Assembly (NCBI RefSeq): GCF_010093535.1
Contig: NW_022985168.1
Span: forward strand, 1-64,000
Reading direction: 5' to 3'
Source of the DNA: Lindgomyces ingoldianus
Lineage: Eukaryota; Ascomycota; Dothideomycetes; Pleosporales; Lindgomycetaceae
DNA: 64,000 bases
Position 1 is the first letter of the stretch. The number at the start of each line of letters is the position of its first letter. The notes under the pieces are model-generated. The model did no database searches and was not told the DNA's origin. It saw only the letters and a list, made by a program, of their open reading frames with translations. The position numbers and the translations under genes were made by a program. Shown here one piece after another: positions 1-11,461 of the stretch.

Positions 1-383
1 AAAACAAAGTACCTCGCAGAGCGTGGGTACTCCGTCGTCACTCTTGCTAATTTGCAGTTGATCAAATCAACCACTAATTAGTGTTGAATGGGCTCCGACA
101 GCTAGCTGCTTATGGTATGAGCACTTAAGTAGCAGGAGTAAGAGTGGTGTACGGTGTGCACAGCGTACGAGGTAGGTAAGGTGAGGGCAACATGTTTCTG
201 GTTCTATTGCTCTTGTCTTTCCTCCGTACGGAGGAAAAGGGGGATATCTAGATGTTCGCGCACAGAGGTTCGCGCACAAGCATCATGTGACAGAGATACG
301 TGGTCCTGCTCGTGCGCGATCGCTCGTATCCAGACTGTGACGCTGCTGCTGCGTACGGACATTACACATTTTTTCTGTTCCTA
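1..383. other. Non-repetitive edge sequence, possible gene 3' end
   Basis: Base composition is balanced here and CpG-containing words are common, unlike the AT-rich repeat that begins at about 384. In frame 1 the sequence is open from base 1 to a TAG at 79-81 (26 codons), which could be the C-terminal end of a gene lying mostly outside the window. I do not recognise the peptide. The two open frames over 67-384 look like chance. The boundary at about 383 is where a truncated gypsy integrase sequence starts. Confidence 0.3.
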
Positions 384-3300
384 GTTCTTTAGATAGGGGT
401 AATCTTATAATAAAGTCTATTATAATTATTGTCTATAGTAGCTTTAGTGCCTTAATTAAGTAAAAGTATTTATAGGTCTTATGTCTTTATAAATTATTCT
501 TATTATAGGTATTACATTCTTTAAGCACCTTAGTGTATAGTTGCTTTACTTTAGGTATTTGTTAAAGTATAGCAGCTTTTAGTTTTTTCTAAAAAGTGCC
601 TATTCTAGGGTGCCTAAACATTAGGGATTTATAATATTTTTAGATTAAAATTTTTTATTTTTACTTATTTACTATAAGCATGTAGAGTTTTTTTATAAGT
701 TAGAGCTTATTATAAATCTATTCTTTATTAGTTTTTTTAAAAAAAGAAAATTTCTTAGTTTTTTTCTTTTTTTTATTAAAGTAGTCTAGTTTTTAGCTAA
801 AGGTGTTAGCCTACTAGTTTTGTGCTCTTAGAATGTGCTTAATAATGTAATTAAACTACGCAAGTTCTATTGCCTATTTTACATGCATTAGTAACAGTTT
901 CTTTATAGTTAGAAATGTAACTAAATTTATGTAATCTATTATAATATAAAAGGGTTTTGCTATTCTGTGTAGCTCTGTAGCCTATACTCTTACTGTGTTT
1001 AGTATAGCCTTAAGTTCTTTATTAAGTATGCTATAGCCTGCTTTAAGTCCTAAAAACTTAGCAGAATAGTACACTACTAGGTGCTATTTTCTGTCTTCTT
1101 GTTTCTAGTAAAGCGTGGCTCTACTAGCTCCTAAGAATGCGTCTGTGTGGATCTTTGTATCTAGCTGTAGGTTGTACATCCTTAGTACTAGTCTAGCTAT
1201 TATAGCTTATTTTAGTGTTATAAACACTTTATTTATTTATAAGGTCTAGATAAATCTTGCTATTACCTGCTTTTTAGTAGTAGTGTTAGTTAATAGTATA
1301 GTAATTTTTAAGTAGTTTTTAATTATTTATCTAACATATTCTAATAGTCTAAGGAATTCTTTTACTTTTTTAACTATTATAAGTTCTAGCTACTTAAGTA
1401 CTTTTTATACTTTAGCTAAGTTAATTTTTATTTCTTTACTATTAATTATAAATCTTAAGTATTTTGTTTTAGTAATGTAGAATTTGCATTTAGAAAGCTG
1501 CAGGTAGAGTTTGTACTTTCTAAGCTATTCTAAAACTTTTTATACTTTCTATACATAGTCTTCTAGAGTATCCTTTAAGTAGATAAGGACGTTATCTAGG
1601 TATACTAAGGTAAAGACATTAAGATATAGATTAAGAGCTATATTAATAATTCTCTAGAATATTACTAAGGCATTTATTAAGCTAAATAGCATTACTAGTA
1701 GTTTATAAAGTTTTTACAGAGTTTTAAACACTATAAGCTATTTATTTTTTTCTCTTATTCTTATCTTGTTAAATTTATTCTAGACATTAAACTTTATAAA
1801 GTACTAAGTTTCTTTTAATTAGTTTATAATGTCTTATATAATTAGTAAAAGAAATTAGTCTTAAATTATATTATTATTTAAAGTTCTATAGTTTTAGTAA
1901 ACTTAGATCTTTTCTTTTTTCTTTTTTACAAAAACTATAGCTAATGCAACTAGGCTGTGACTTTCTTAGATGTAGCCTTAGGCTAATATTCTATTAACAT
2001 ACTTTTGCAAGGCCTTCTTCTATGCTTTTATTAGGGGGCAAAGCTTATAAGTCTTTAAGTTATAATTTTTTATTAAGTTAATAGTATAGTCTTAAGGCTA
2101 ATATAGTAGTAGCTCTTTTAGATTTTCTAGTATTTTAAACATATTCTTATAATCTTTATACTTAAAAGAAATGCTTTTTTTATTTTAGATTTAAAAAATG
2201 CTAACTTATTTTACATTTTTATTAGTTTTAATTTTTTTATAAAAGACTTTTTTAAGTTTCTTTTTTATTATTTTTACTGCTTAGGCTTTTAGCTCTTAGT
2301 AGAGGAATTTCTAAAGTTTTTTTTTTCTAGGGTAGTAACTACTACCCTGTTTTGCTTACTTGTAGACTAGGCATTAATTGTTATAGCATGCTAACTAGGT
2401 TATATGTGCGTGGTTATTAGGAGTTTCTATAGTTATAGTTCTCTAGTTAATTGCAGAGTTATATGTTCTAAGCTAGTTATAGCCTAGAATTACGTTGTAC
2501 TTGCCTTTTAATAGAAGTATATTTATAGACTTTTAGTCTTTTATGTTTAAAGTTTTAAAGTTCTTTTTATAAGTTTCTAAGTTAATTTATCCTTTACTAT
2601 ACTTAATTAATAATGTGTTAGTAAAGGTTACTTTAAACAGGGTTTTTTTATTTAAAATAAAATGCTTTATTTATCTACTTAATCTTTGTCTATTACAGTA
2701 AAGGTGCATCTGCTGTTAATAAGGGCTAGCCCTAGCCACCCTTTATACATAAAGGTGGTTGTTAGGCTGTGTTTTGCCCCTTATTTAACTATAATTACTA
2801 CTAATATATTATGTTAGACTTCTTTATCTAAAAGGGGGTAAAAGTTAATATTTTATAAGTTATTATTAAACTTATTTTTTTTATAAATTTAATGCTTTTA
2901 GTTGCAGCAGTTAGCTGCCTTACATTTATAATCTTTAACTAAGTAATGTAATGTTAAGTAGTCTTTCTTTCTTACTACTTTTTACTAGAAGTAGTAGAAT
3001 TTATAGTTGTCTTATTTATTACACTTTACCTATTTTTCTTGCTTATAAGGAGGGGCTGTCTAACAAGTGTAACAGTTTGTAGTTTTGCAGGCTAAGGCTA
3101 TTTCTTGCTATAGGCAACTATTATAGTTCTTTTTTTACGTAGGCTACTAGCCTGTTTAGTGTTTATTGTCCTAATGTTTTACATAATAATGTTGTGTACA
3201 TTAGTACTAGAGGTATAGATAATTGTTAGGTCTATGTAACATATTAAAAGGGCTTTTCTAAGTCTACTATAGGTATTCTTGTGTTTATACTAACTATACA

Positions 3301-5798
3301 GGGTGCCTCTTTTACTAGTAATTATTAGTGCTATAGGCAATACTTCTGTAGAGAACGCACTGTCTGTAGTTCTGCTATATTACTAAAGCTTTCTTAGAGA
3401 TTACTAAGCTTAAAAGTAGTGTCTTAGGTTTTCTAGGTACTAGCTTTAAAACTTTAAACTTAGCAGGTTTACTTAGTTCTTTTAGTTTCTAGTTTTTAAC
3501 TTTAATAAAAAATTACTACTGCTTTTTTTTTTATAATGTTATACTTAACTTTAGCTATTTATTGTATAATGTTAAACATAAGATAGTTATTACTAATATT
3601 TATTTAGTAAAGTAAGACTATGCAATAGCTTAAATAGTTATGTTATAAGCTACACTTCTAGCATTTACATTTCTAAAACTGTTAAAAGAGCTCTCTTGCT
3701 AAAGTACTAGAGGTTTAGTTTTAAAGAGAGAACTATTTTTTTTTAAATATTTATAATATATTTTTAGATTTAAGTCTCTTCTTTATATTCTTTAAAGATT
3801 ATAAGGTTTTATAACACTATATCTAAGCTACTAAAGTTTTAAATAACTACTTTCTAATACACTTTAAAGTAGTTATTTAAAAAGTAGTTTTCTTTATATT
3901 ACTAGTAAAGTCTATTATTTAATCTTTTTAATATTTTTTTATCTATAAGGCTGTATTTAGCAGTAATAGCTTTTATTATTATAGTAGTATTTTTATTCTT
4001 CTCTTTTTAAAAGTTTAGGTAGTTTTAGCAGAAATATCCTACTTTTTTATAGTTTAGGTAGGCTTTATTCTCTAGCTACTTTTATTATTTCTTTATTAAA
4101 GGCAGCCTATTGCGTCCTAGAACTTAGCTCTTTTTAAAAAGAGGGCTCTATATATACTTTATATAACTAAGGTTTATTAGTTTTTTATTATATTATAAAG
4201 GTTTTTTTTTTAGGAATAAACTTTAGTTTTTAAAGAGTTTTTTTTATTTCTTTTCTCTTTTACACTCTTTATAGCAGTTGTTATAAGTTGTTACTTATAT
4301 AATAAAGTTTTTAAAAGTAGTTAGCTTGTTGCTATGCATAAATTTATCTTTTACTATTTTACTTAGTTTATTATAGAACATATAATAAAGGGCTTTCTAG
4401 TCTGTCTATCTGCAGATAGCTAGCTGCTCTCTAAAGTGTACTGCATAATTCTAAACTAGGCTAGTTCTTTGTTTTATAGTGTTTAACTTATTAGCTATAA
4501 TTTTCTTTTTATTTAAAGTTTTATAAATAGCTGTTAAAGCTTCTTTAAAGTTTTTAATACTACTAAATATTTCTTTTATTTTAAAAGTAAGTGCTTTACT
4601 ATTTACTTTAAAGTTTATTTAATTATCTACATAAAGTTAGAACTAGATTATAGAGGGGCCTTTTAGGTGTAGTTTTATTTAAGATATTATTTCTATGTTA
4701 GTCTAAAATGCTTCTTTATTATATTATATATAAAGGTGACATCTTATAAAGAATAGTTAAAAGTCTTTTAATAATTCTTTAAAAGGCTTTAAAAAGGCTA
4801 GTTTTAAAGTCTTTTTAGCTATAATACCTACTTTTTTAGTTAAAATGTTTTAGATTTTTACTAGCTTTACTTATAGTTTATGTATTTAATAGGCTTAGTT
4901 AGTAGCTTTCTAGAGACCTGTAGGTTTAAAGGGTATTTATAATTCTACTGCTTTCTAGTAAAGGTTAGTAATTTTTTACTTTAGTTTTAATAGTTTACTA
5001 ACTTTATTACTAATTTACTAAAGTTTCTTAATATTATCTTAAATTAAATTAATTTGTTCTACTAGAATAGCTTTACTTTAGGTAAAAACTTCTGTAGATT
5101 CTAATAGCGCAGTATAGGCTATATTAGAATCTAAGTTATATTATAAGGTATTTATACTTTTTAAAAGAAGTAGTGTTTAATGTTATAATCTTTACTTTAT
5201 AAAAGCACTTAGGTCTTAGAATGTTCCTAGGGGGGAAGTAGAACAGGTAGTAGGGGCTAATCTAGTAGGGTGTACAGTCCTACGTACAGGCTAATAGGCT
5301 TTTAGAGGAAGGGAGGATAACTAGATTATAGTTTGCCCTTAATGTAGCAGTAAAAAGGCTAGGTTAAACAGTCCTATTAGACAGAGTTAGAGGTATATAT
5401 GTTATAAAATATATAAATAGTATTACAGCTCTCTAGAAAGCTAAATGCTACTTAGTTTATATAAAAAATAAACTAAACATTAAACACACCTTCTAAAGGT
5501 TATTTAATAAGGGAACTATATATATATATGTTAAGAGCGCTAAGGTAAGTTTAGACAAGTTTAAGTAAGCTTTATAAATTAGCCCTACTACTAACTTGTC
5601 CTAGCTTGTCTAGACTTGCTAAGCTTTCTTAGGCCTTGTGTCCTGTCTTCCTACTAGACAACGCATTCTTTCACTACCGCGGGCAGCTGTGCTACCTCCG
5701 TGACCTCCGACTAGTCCATAAGCGAGCCCTGTTCCAACCCAGCTAGACCGTGGAGCACTGCTGGTGGAGTTACGCTAGTCTAGCCATAGACTGTAACA
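384..5798 (-). mobile_element. Truncated Ty3/gypsy retrotransposon, RIP-degraded
   Basis: This copy lies in reverse orientation and belongs to the same family as the complete element at 44,636-55,316. Its 5' LTR is at the right (5181-5798). Reading leftward on the minus strand there are gag-like sequence (about 5.1-3.5 kb), a protease-like Ala-Leu-Ile-Asn-Ser region (about 2.70-2.74 kb), and reverse transcriptase with the catalytic motif degraded to Tyr-Leu-Asp-Asn near 1.59-1.61 kb. RNase H and the start of integrase follow. The 3' part is missing: sequence comparable to 52.64-52.99 kb of the complete copy ends at about 384. Stops (TAG/TAA in place of CAG/CAA/TGG) occur throughout, so nothing is functional. 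Confidence 0.8.
5181..5798 (-). repeat. Gypsy LTR (5' LTR of the reverse element)
   Basis: This is the 618-bp reverse complement of the 592-bp LTRs at 44,636 and 54,725. It begins TGTTATAATC and ends CTGTAACA. The outer part (about 5640-5790) keeps many CpG sites, while the inner part is AT-rich. The same edge effect is seen in the complete element. Confidence 0.8.
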
Positions 5799-5893
5799 AT
5801 TACTTAAATAATAACTTAAGCTACTTTACTAAATATTAAAATACTACAACAGTTTATAAATAATCTGTAAAAGCAAAGCTTGCTTAGAGTAAT

Positions 5894-6057
5894 TGTCGCA
5901 ACTACTAATTAGAGAGCAATAAGAAGCAAGTCTATTAACTATAAGAGGCTTATAGAGAGCTTAGGCGCTAAGTGTCTTAGGCTGCTTGTCTGAAACACAG
6001 GCACGACACCAGGCCTATGTGCGCGACGCTAGGTCCCTGTGCCCTTCTTACGCAACA
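5894..6057. mobile_element. 164-bp solo LTR-like insertion with 5-bp TSD
   Basis: The insertion begins TGTCGCAAC and ends CGCAACA, and is flanked by the exact duplication GTAAT (5889-5893 and 6058-6062). The other copy of the repeat unit, near 61.49 kb, lacks it and reads AGAGCAATAGTTAG across the site. The TG...CA ends with a 5-bp duplication point to a solo LTR. Its TGTCGC start and GCAACA end resemble the TRIM LTRs at 42,717 and 43,058. Confidence 0.75.
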
Positions 6058-6716
6058 GTAATAGTTAGCGTATTAAAGTAAGTTATCTAGGTTAAAGAAT
6101 AGTTACAGCATAATGCTTAGCAAAGTAGTATTAGATAAGTAATAGATGTATAATAACAACATTTAACTATAGCATGTAACTAATCTGTTTGCAGTGGTGA
6201 CACTTAGATGTGTTGTTACTATAGTTGCACAATAGTTAGATGTGTTGTTACACAATAGTTAGATGTGTTAACACTATAGTTGTATGCATCTTAGCATAGT
6301 CTGTTGCTAAGACCCACTTAATTATTTTGCATATATATAGACTCCTGTAAAGGACTCCTCTAGCAATACATTTAATGCAGTTCCTTATGTCTCTAGTGCC
6401 TTACATAGCTTTACATAATCCCTAACACACTAATATAGCTAAAAAAGTAAATAATAGCTATCTCTAGCTCTTAACGCGTTCCTGCTCTTGTAATAGTCTT
6501 CCTTTGTTACAGTTATGTTACAGCTATCTAACCCCTAAGTACCCTAAGGGCTTAGCACAGGGTATATAGGCTTCTTAGTCTCTGTACCTCTGCCTCTAAC
6601 CCTAAGGTTTACTCTCTCTTGTTACCCCCCTATCCTGCATTCCCTCTCTGTAACCTGTGTTTCCTGCTTAATACCTCTTACATCCTCCCCTTTGCACCTT
6701 GCAGTCTCTAGCGTTG

Positions 6717-6939
6717 TGTAATAAGGTAGACGCCCCGCCTGCTAAGCTAATACTATGCGACTTTCCCTACTATACTAAAAGGTACGCACAGGAATACTTA
6801 AGCTAAGTATTCTTACATAGTATAATATATATATAAATAATTCTAGGGCTAGCGCTAGCACTAGCAGTTGTCTCTAGTCTAGCCTAAACCTCTATAAGCA
6901 AGAGAAGGCTACGTGGTTAACTGTGCCTACCTTATTACA
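6717..6939. mobile_element. 223-bp element with 13-bp terminal inverted repeats
   Basis: The ends are perfect inverted repeats (TGTAATAAGGTAG) and the element is flanked by the 5-bp duplication CGTTG (6712-6716, 6940-6944). The right copy of the host repeat (near 62.14 kb) has the uninterrupted site with a single CGTTG. An internal hairpin (GAATACTTAAGCTAAGTATTC) lies at about 6790. A second copy, inverted and also 223 bp, is at 11,239-11,461. It could be a MITE or a short solo LTR. The TG...CA ends and 5-bp duplication fit a solo LTR, and the terminal inverted repeat fits either. Confidence 0.75.
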
Positions 6940-7284
6940 CGTTGCGCCTGTTCTTTTTACTGCCTAATACTGCCACGCTATGCCTAATACTGCTACCTAA
7001 TATTTTTAATTTAATTGTTTTAGCATTAAAGCCCTAGTTGTAGAGCTGCAGCTTGTGTAGTTTGTTGCCTCTACAGGAATTTCTTAGAGTGCTAGGGAGC
7101 TCTAGCGCTGCCTTTGCCTCTGCCTCTGCCTCTCTATCGCCGCAAAGATTAATGTAGTACATGTAATACCTTAACAAGCTGTTTTACTTACATAACTGCT
7201 AGTTTAGCTTCTTTAACTACTGTTTAAATATAATAGGCTAATGCCTAGAGATGTTAGTAAGAGATTACCTACTAGAGTTAAGAA

Positions 7285-7468
7285 ATGCATAAAGTAAATT
7301 ACAGTAAATTGCAGCAAACTACAGCAAATTGCAGCAAACTACAGCAAATTGCAGCAAACTACAGCAAATTGCGGTAAACTATAGCAAATTGCGGCAAACT
7401 ACGGCAAATTACAGCAAACTATAGCAAATTGCAGCAAACTGCAGTAGATTACAGCAGCAGGCAGCAAT
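7285..7468. repeat. Minisatellite, 10/20-bp unit
   Basis: The array alternates AAATTGCAGC and AAACTACAGC about 18 times, with transition-type variants. The same array is at about 62,477-62,675 in the right copy. Confidence 0.85.
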
Positions 7469-7539
7469 CCCTAGTAGATATTAGTTGTGTTACAAGTAGC
7501 TCTACGTATAGAGAGGGTTATATAGGGGTAATGTCTCTA

Positions 7540-7922
7540 GAAAAAAAGCCTTAAAAAGGATAGCAATAATTGTGCATAAGCTAGTGTTAGCGTAATAGGA
7601 AATTACTAAGCTTTAAGCAGCTAATAAAGCAGCTACATTTAAAAAAGCCTGCGCTTAACAGCTCTAAAGAAGGTTAGAGCGCGTAGTAACAGGAAGAAGG
7701 TAAAGAAGCAAGTGTAAGCTAAAGTAAGTAAGCAATCTTAAAGGCGCTGCAGACAGTGCAATTAGATTAGGCATAACGCGCAAACATGTAAGCAAGAAGT
7801 AGAAGTAGTATCTAAATAATATTCTAAGCTGTACTCTACTCTATAGTGCTAGAGCAGGTTGTTATAAAGTTTGTTGTGGTGTAGTCTTAGCAAAAGTGAG
7901 CAACTTAGGTGTGTAAGCAACT
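7540..7922 (+). mobile_element. Fot1/Pogo 3'-end fragment
   Basis: The fragment matches the reverse complement of the left ends of the Fot1-like copies at 27,284 and 29,349. It includes the zinc-knuckle-coding part and the start of the terminal repeat (AAAAGTGAGCAACTTAGG). Relative to those copies it lacks about 50 bp near 7645, and its terminal repeat is cut at about 7922. The right repeat unit has the same deletion, so the fragment was present before the unit was duplicated. Confidence 0.7.
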
Positions 7923-7923
7923 G

Positions 7924-8013
7924 CCAATCCCTGACACACTAATGCGGCTGATGCCAATCCCTGACACACTAATGTGGCTGATGCTAATCCCCGACACACT
8001 AATGTGGCTAGAG
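7924..8013. repeat. 30-bp minisatellite, three units
   Basis: There are three tandem 30-bp units starting CCAATCCCTGACACACTAAT. The right copy (63,569-63,688) has four full units. The 30-bp period keeps one reading frame open as a 10-residue repeat on the minus strand. I take that as a by-product and not as a gene. Confidence 0.85.
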
Positions 8014-8292
8014 AGGTGGAACAGACGCAACTATCTATAATGTAAACATGTTTTACACAACGCATGCTAGAGTAAACTGCATGCAAATTAACAGAAAGGT
8101 GCACCTATATTAGGTATACATTTTTTTTTAAAAAAAGAATGTAAGAAATACATAAGATAACAGAGAAATAGCGTTACTAGGGTTTATCTAAAGAAATTCT
8201 AACTAACTAGCGCGTCTAAAAGAGAAGATTCTACTCAACTTTTCATTCTATAAACCTAAATATAATAAGCAGAGCAAGCTCTGCTAATAAAA

Positions 8293-10941
8293 GAACTAGA
8301 CTAGTTTATGTCTTTAAAATTTTTAAAATTAATTAACATATTACTTTAAAAGAATTAAGCCTTTTTTATATAAAAGTAAAAACTCTTACTTTACTATTAT
8401 TAAATAGAAAATAGACTACTTTTTTATACTAACTATTTATGTGTTTTAGTAGACTCTTTACTATATACCTAACTTATTTAAGAAGTTTATAATTAAGTAT
8501 CTTTAGCACACTCTAGTAATACTAAGACCTATTAGTTACTATCCTAAAAGTACTACTAGAAAAGTATAGAGGCTACTTATAAATAATATATATAGAATTA
8601 CCTTTTTTATTATAAAGCTTATCTAAAATAAGCTTAAACTCTAGGGTTTATTTACCTTCTTTTAATCCCTAATTAACTAATGCAGCACTTATGTATTAAC
8701 TTTAAGGACTTTTTTTTTAAAAATAAGTCTAGTTATAACTAGATTATATTTATAATTAATTAAATATTAAAATAAGCTATTTTTATTCTCTACTATAAAA
8801 TAATTAACAACTAAAAAAAGCTGCTTTATTTATTTAATAAGTGTACTATTTTAGCTATACACCTAAAACTATTATCTTTAACTAGAGACCTTAGTTTATA
8901 TCTAGTTTCTAGTCTAAATTTTGTTAAATTTTAAGTGTAAAAGTTAAGCTTTTTACTACTTATTATAAAAAAATAAATAGTTAAATAAAGATTATAAATA
9001 AGTATATTAATTAAAAACTAAAGCTTTTTATATTTTTTTACTAAGATAACTAGAGTTTTTTACTACTCTTAACTAATTAGGCTTAGATAACTTTACTTTA
9101 TATAATAATTAAAATATTTTTATATTAAGTTTTATATAGCTCTAAACTATGTTAAAGCTAGGACTAGAAACATTTTATAGAACCTATTACAGCTACAGAT
9201 AAGCTAAATTATAAGGATGCCTTAGCATTAGCAACCTACATGCATGTAGCCTAGGCGTTAGCTAAGTCCTATATAAAGAAGGCCTAGGATTAAATGCAAA
9301 CTGTAGTTAACTGCTACTACTAGCTAGTTAACTAAAAGGTTAGTAACATAGTCTACTTAAATACTAAGAACTTAGCTGTTTAAAGACTTAGCTAAAAACT
9401 ATCTAAATAATAAAAAAGCTTTTTTAAAGTACTTAAATAAGTTAAAAACTTATACTGCCTAAAGCTACTTTTAAGATTAAAGATACATAATGTCTTTACA
9501 CTAAATATACTTTATAAAGACCTCTAAGATCTACTTTTAAAACAAAAACTTTTAAAACCCCTTAGAATTTTTATTAATAAAGCAGAGAAGTAAGAAGTAA
9601 AGAAAATACTTACTAGCAAGCTTTACTAGAAAATGCTTAAGTACTAAGTAAAATAAGTAAGACATAACCTTAATTTAGTCTAGTATAAGGCTTTAAATTT
9701 TATAAGTTCCTTTTATAAATTAAAAGCTTTTTATAATAAGCATCTAAATTAGCTAAAACCTTTAAAGGCCTTACATAAGTAGATTAAGGCTTTTAAAGCT
9801 AGTGTAGAAGGCATAGATTACTTAGCAGATAATAAAGTATAAAAGTAAAAAGTAAATTTATAGTTATACATAATAGTATTACAACTCTATAGACATTGCG
9901 CTAGGGAGGTCTAACAGTAAGCTGTTAGACACCTTTAGACTCTTTTTTTTCTTCTTCTCTGCCCTTCTTTCTCTTCTTCCTCCCCTCCTTTCTTCTTTTT
10001 AGACCCCCCTTAAACTCTCTTTGCTTTGTCCTTAACTACTTAAAAGCGCTGCAATGTCTACTTAAAGGTTAGACACTAAAGCCTCTAAGGCTAAAACCTA
10101 ACAAAGCAGCTTAGTGTTTTAGTAGAATAAGGCCACCTAGACACTAGCTGCAGGAAGACTAGCTTCCTAACTCTTTATAACTTACGCTACTTGCGCTAGG
10201 TTCTAAGCAGACTCTAAAATAGCTTTAAAGGCTCTTTTTTTATTCTCCTTACTTCTTATGTTTTAGGCTGCTGCTTATAGCTTAAGATAGCTTTAAAAGA
10301 CTAAAAATTCCTCCTTATAATATAAAGGGACCTACACGCGCATTAGTAAACTATACCTTAGCAGTATTAGACTATATTTATATAAGGTTGTATTTTTTAT
10401 TATGTAAAGTGTAATATTTACATTTCTTTAATTTAAAGGACTAATAAGAAAACTTAACTTAAAGGCTGTAAGTAAGAGCGCAGGTAGCCTAAAGGCAGAT
10501 AACTTAAAACGCCTCTAAAGAGGCTCTAGGAGGGGGGCAGAGCAGCATAGTAAATTTTTTTAATACTATAATTAGTTAGTAGACTAAGCTATAGAATGTT
10601 AGGTGTATAACAATACTTACAAAGTAGAGATTTAGATAATAGCTAAAAAAAAAAACTAACAACATTAACTAGACTATATAAGTAAGGTAAGTAAACACTT
10701 ATTACTATAAATAATAAATTTACTATATTAACAACAACTACACTGCTAGTTACTACTAAACAAAAATATTATAATAAAGGCATTATATTAGTATTAGGTT
10801 TTTAGTCTATTTTTTAGTAACAGGAAATTTTAGTTAAGATAGTTATACTTATTATATCTTATCTAAATTAGTTTTAAATTAGTTCTAAATATTTTCTACA
10901 CACTATAGATAAAGACTATTAGCTTATAGAGAGGGGGGTAG
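8293..10941 (+). other. RIP-degraded interior of an LTR element, unidentified
   Basis: This is AT-rich sequence with stops in all frames. It ends in a purine run (GAGAGGGGGGTAG) directly before the LTR at 10,942, which is where a polypurine tract belongs. The stretch is therefore probably the 3' interior of an LTR retrotransposon in plus orientation. I could not assign a protein family by eye. A pyrimidine-rich patch at about 9945-10,020 is less mutated. Confidence 0.4.
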
Positions 10942-11231
10942 TGTAATAATGCTGCAAATTATTCTATCTTAGGTTGCTTAGATCCTATCTAAAGGGTCCC
11001 TGTATTAGCTCTAACTATAACTTAACCTAGTCCCCTGCAGTTACCTTTATTCCCTTATATATTTAGTTGCACCTTACCTCTATAGCTAGCTTAGTAGTTT
11101 TCTAATATCCTATGTATAAGGCCTATAGGTGTTATTAGTATTCCTAGGTCTCTAAGTCCCTACGCACTTCTATATGCCTCTAAGTAGATTTATACCGCAT
11201 TTAGACCTATTGTCTTGCCTGCGCTGTTACA
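10942..11231 (+). repeat. 290-bp LTR, family L1, probable 3' LTR
   Basis: The repeat starts TGTAATAATG and ends GCTGTTACA. It has the same length and sequence as the copies at 12,806-13,095 (inverted), 14,495-14,811 (inverted, with about 27 bp extra) and 60,789-61,078. A polypurine tract lies immediately upstream, which identifies it as a 3' LTR. Confidence 0.75.
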
Positions 11232-11238
11232 TTAGTAG

Positions 11239-11461
11239 TGTAACAAGGTTAGCATAGTTAACCACGTGGCCTTCTCTTGCTTATAGAGGTTTAGGCTAGG
11301 CTAGAGATAACTGCTAGTGCTAGTGCTTACCCTAGCATTGCCTATATATATATTATACTATGCAAGAATACTTAGCTTAAGTATTCTTGTGCGTACCTTT
11401 TAGTACAGTGGGGAAAGTCGTATAGTATCAGCTTAGCAGGCAGGGCGCCTACCTTATTACA
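11239..11461. mobile_element. Second 223-bp element, inverted copy
   Basis: This is the reverse complement of the 6717-6939 element with the same length and TGTAA...TTACA ends. Its flanks (AGTAG and GTGTC) do not match, so no target duplication is visible here. It lies 7 bp beyond the L1 LTR. Confidence 0.7.

Larger units (their letters stand above)
5845..8292. repeat. 2.4-kb direct repeat unit, left copy
   Basis: The unit is collinear with 61,421-63,962 and in the same orientation. It starts at AATACTACAACAG and ends just after a palindromic AGCAGAGCAAGCTCTGCT. Relative to the right copy it carries two extra insertions (5894-6057 and 6717-6939). It lacks most of the insertion at about 63,150-63,550. 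Both copies contain the same order of parts: an AT-rich leader, a 10/20-bp minisatellite, a Fot1 3' fragment and a 30-bp minisatellite. I cannot assign the whole unit to a known superfamily. Confidence 0.7.

Noticed and set aside
1..383. tRNA or telomere-proximal sequence at the left edge
   Set aside because: No cloverleaf could be folded by eye and no TTAGGG-type array is present.
7285..7468. Possible CRISPR-like array
   Set aside because: The units are directly adjacent without unique spacers, and the sequence is eukaryotic; it is a minisatellite.
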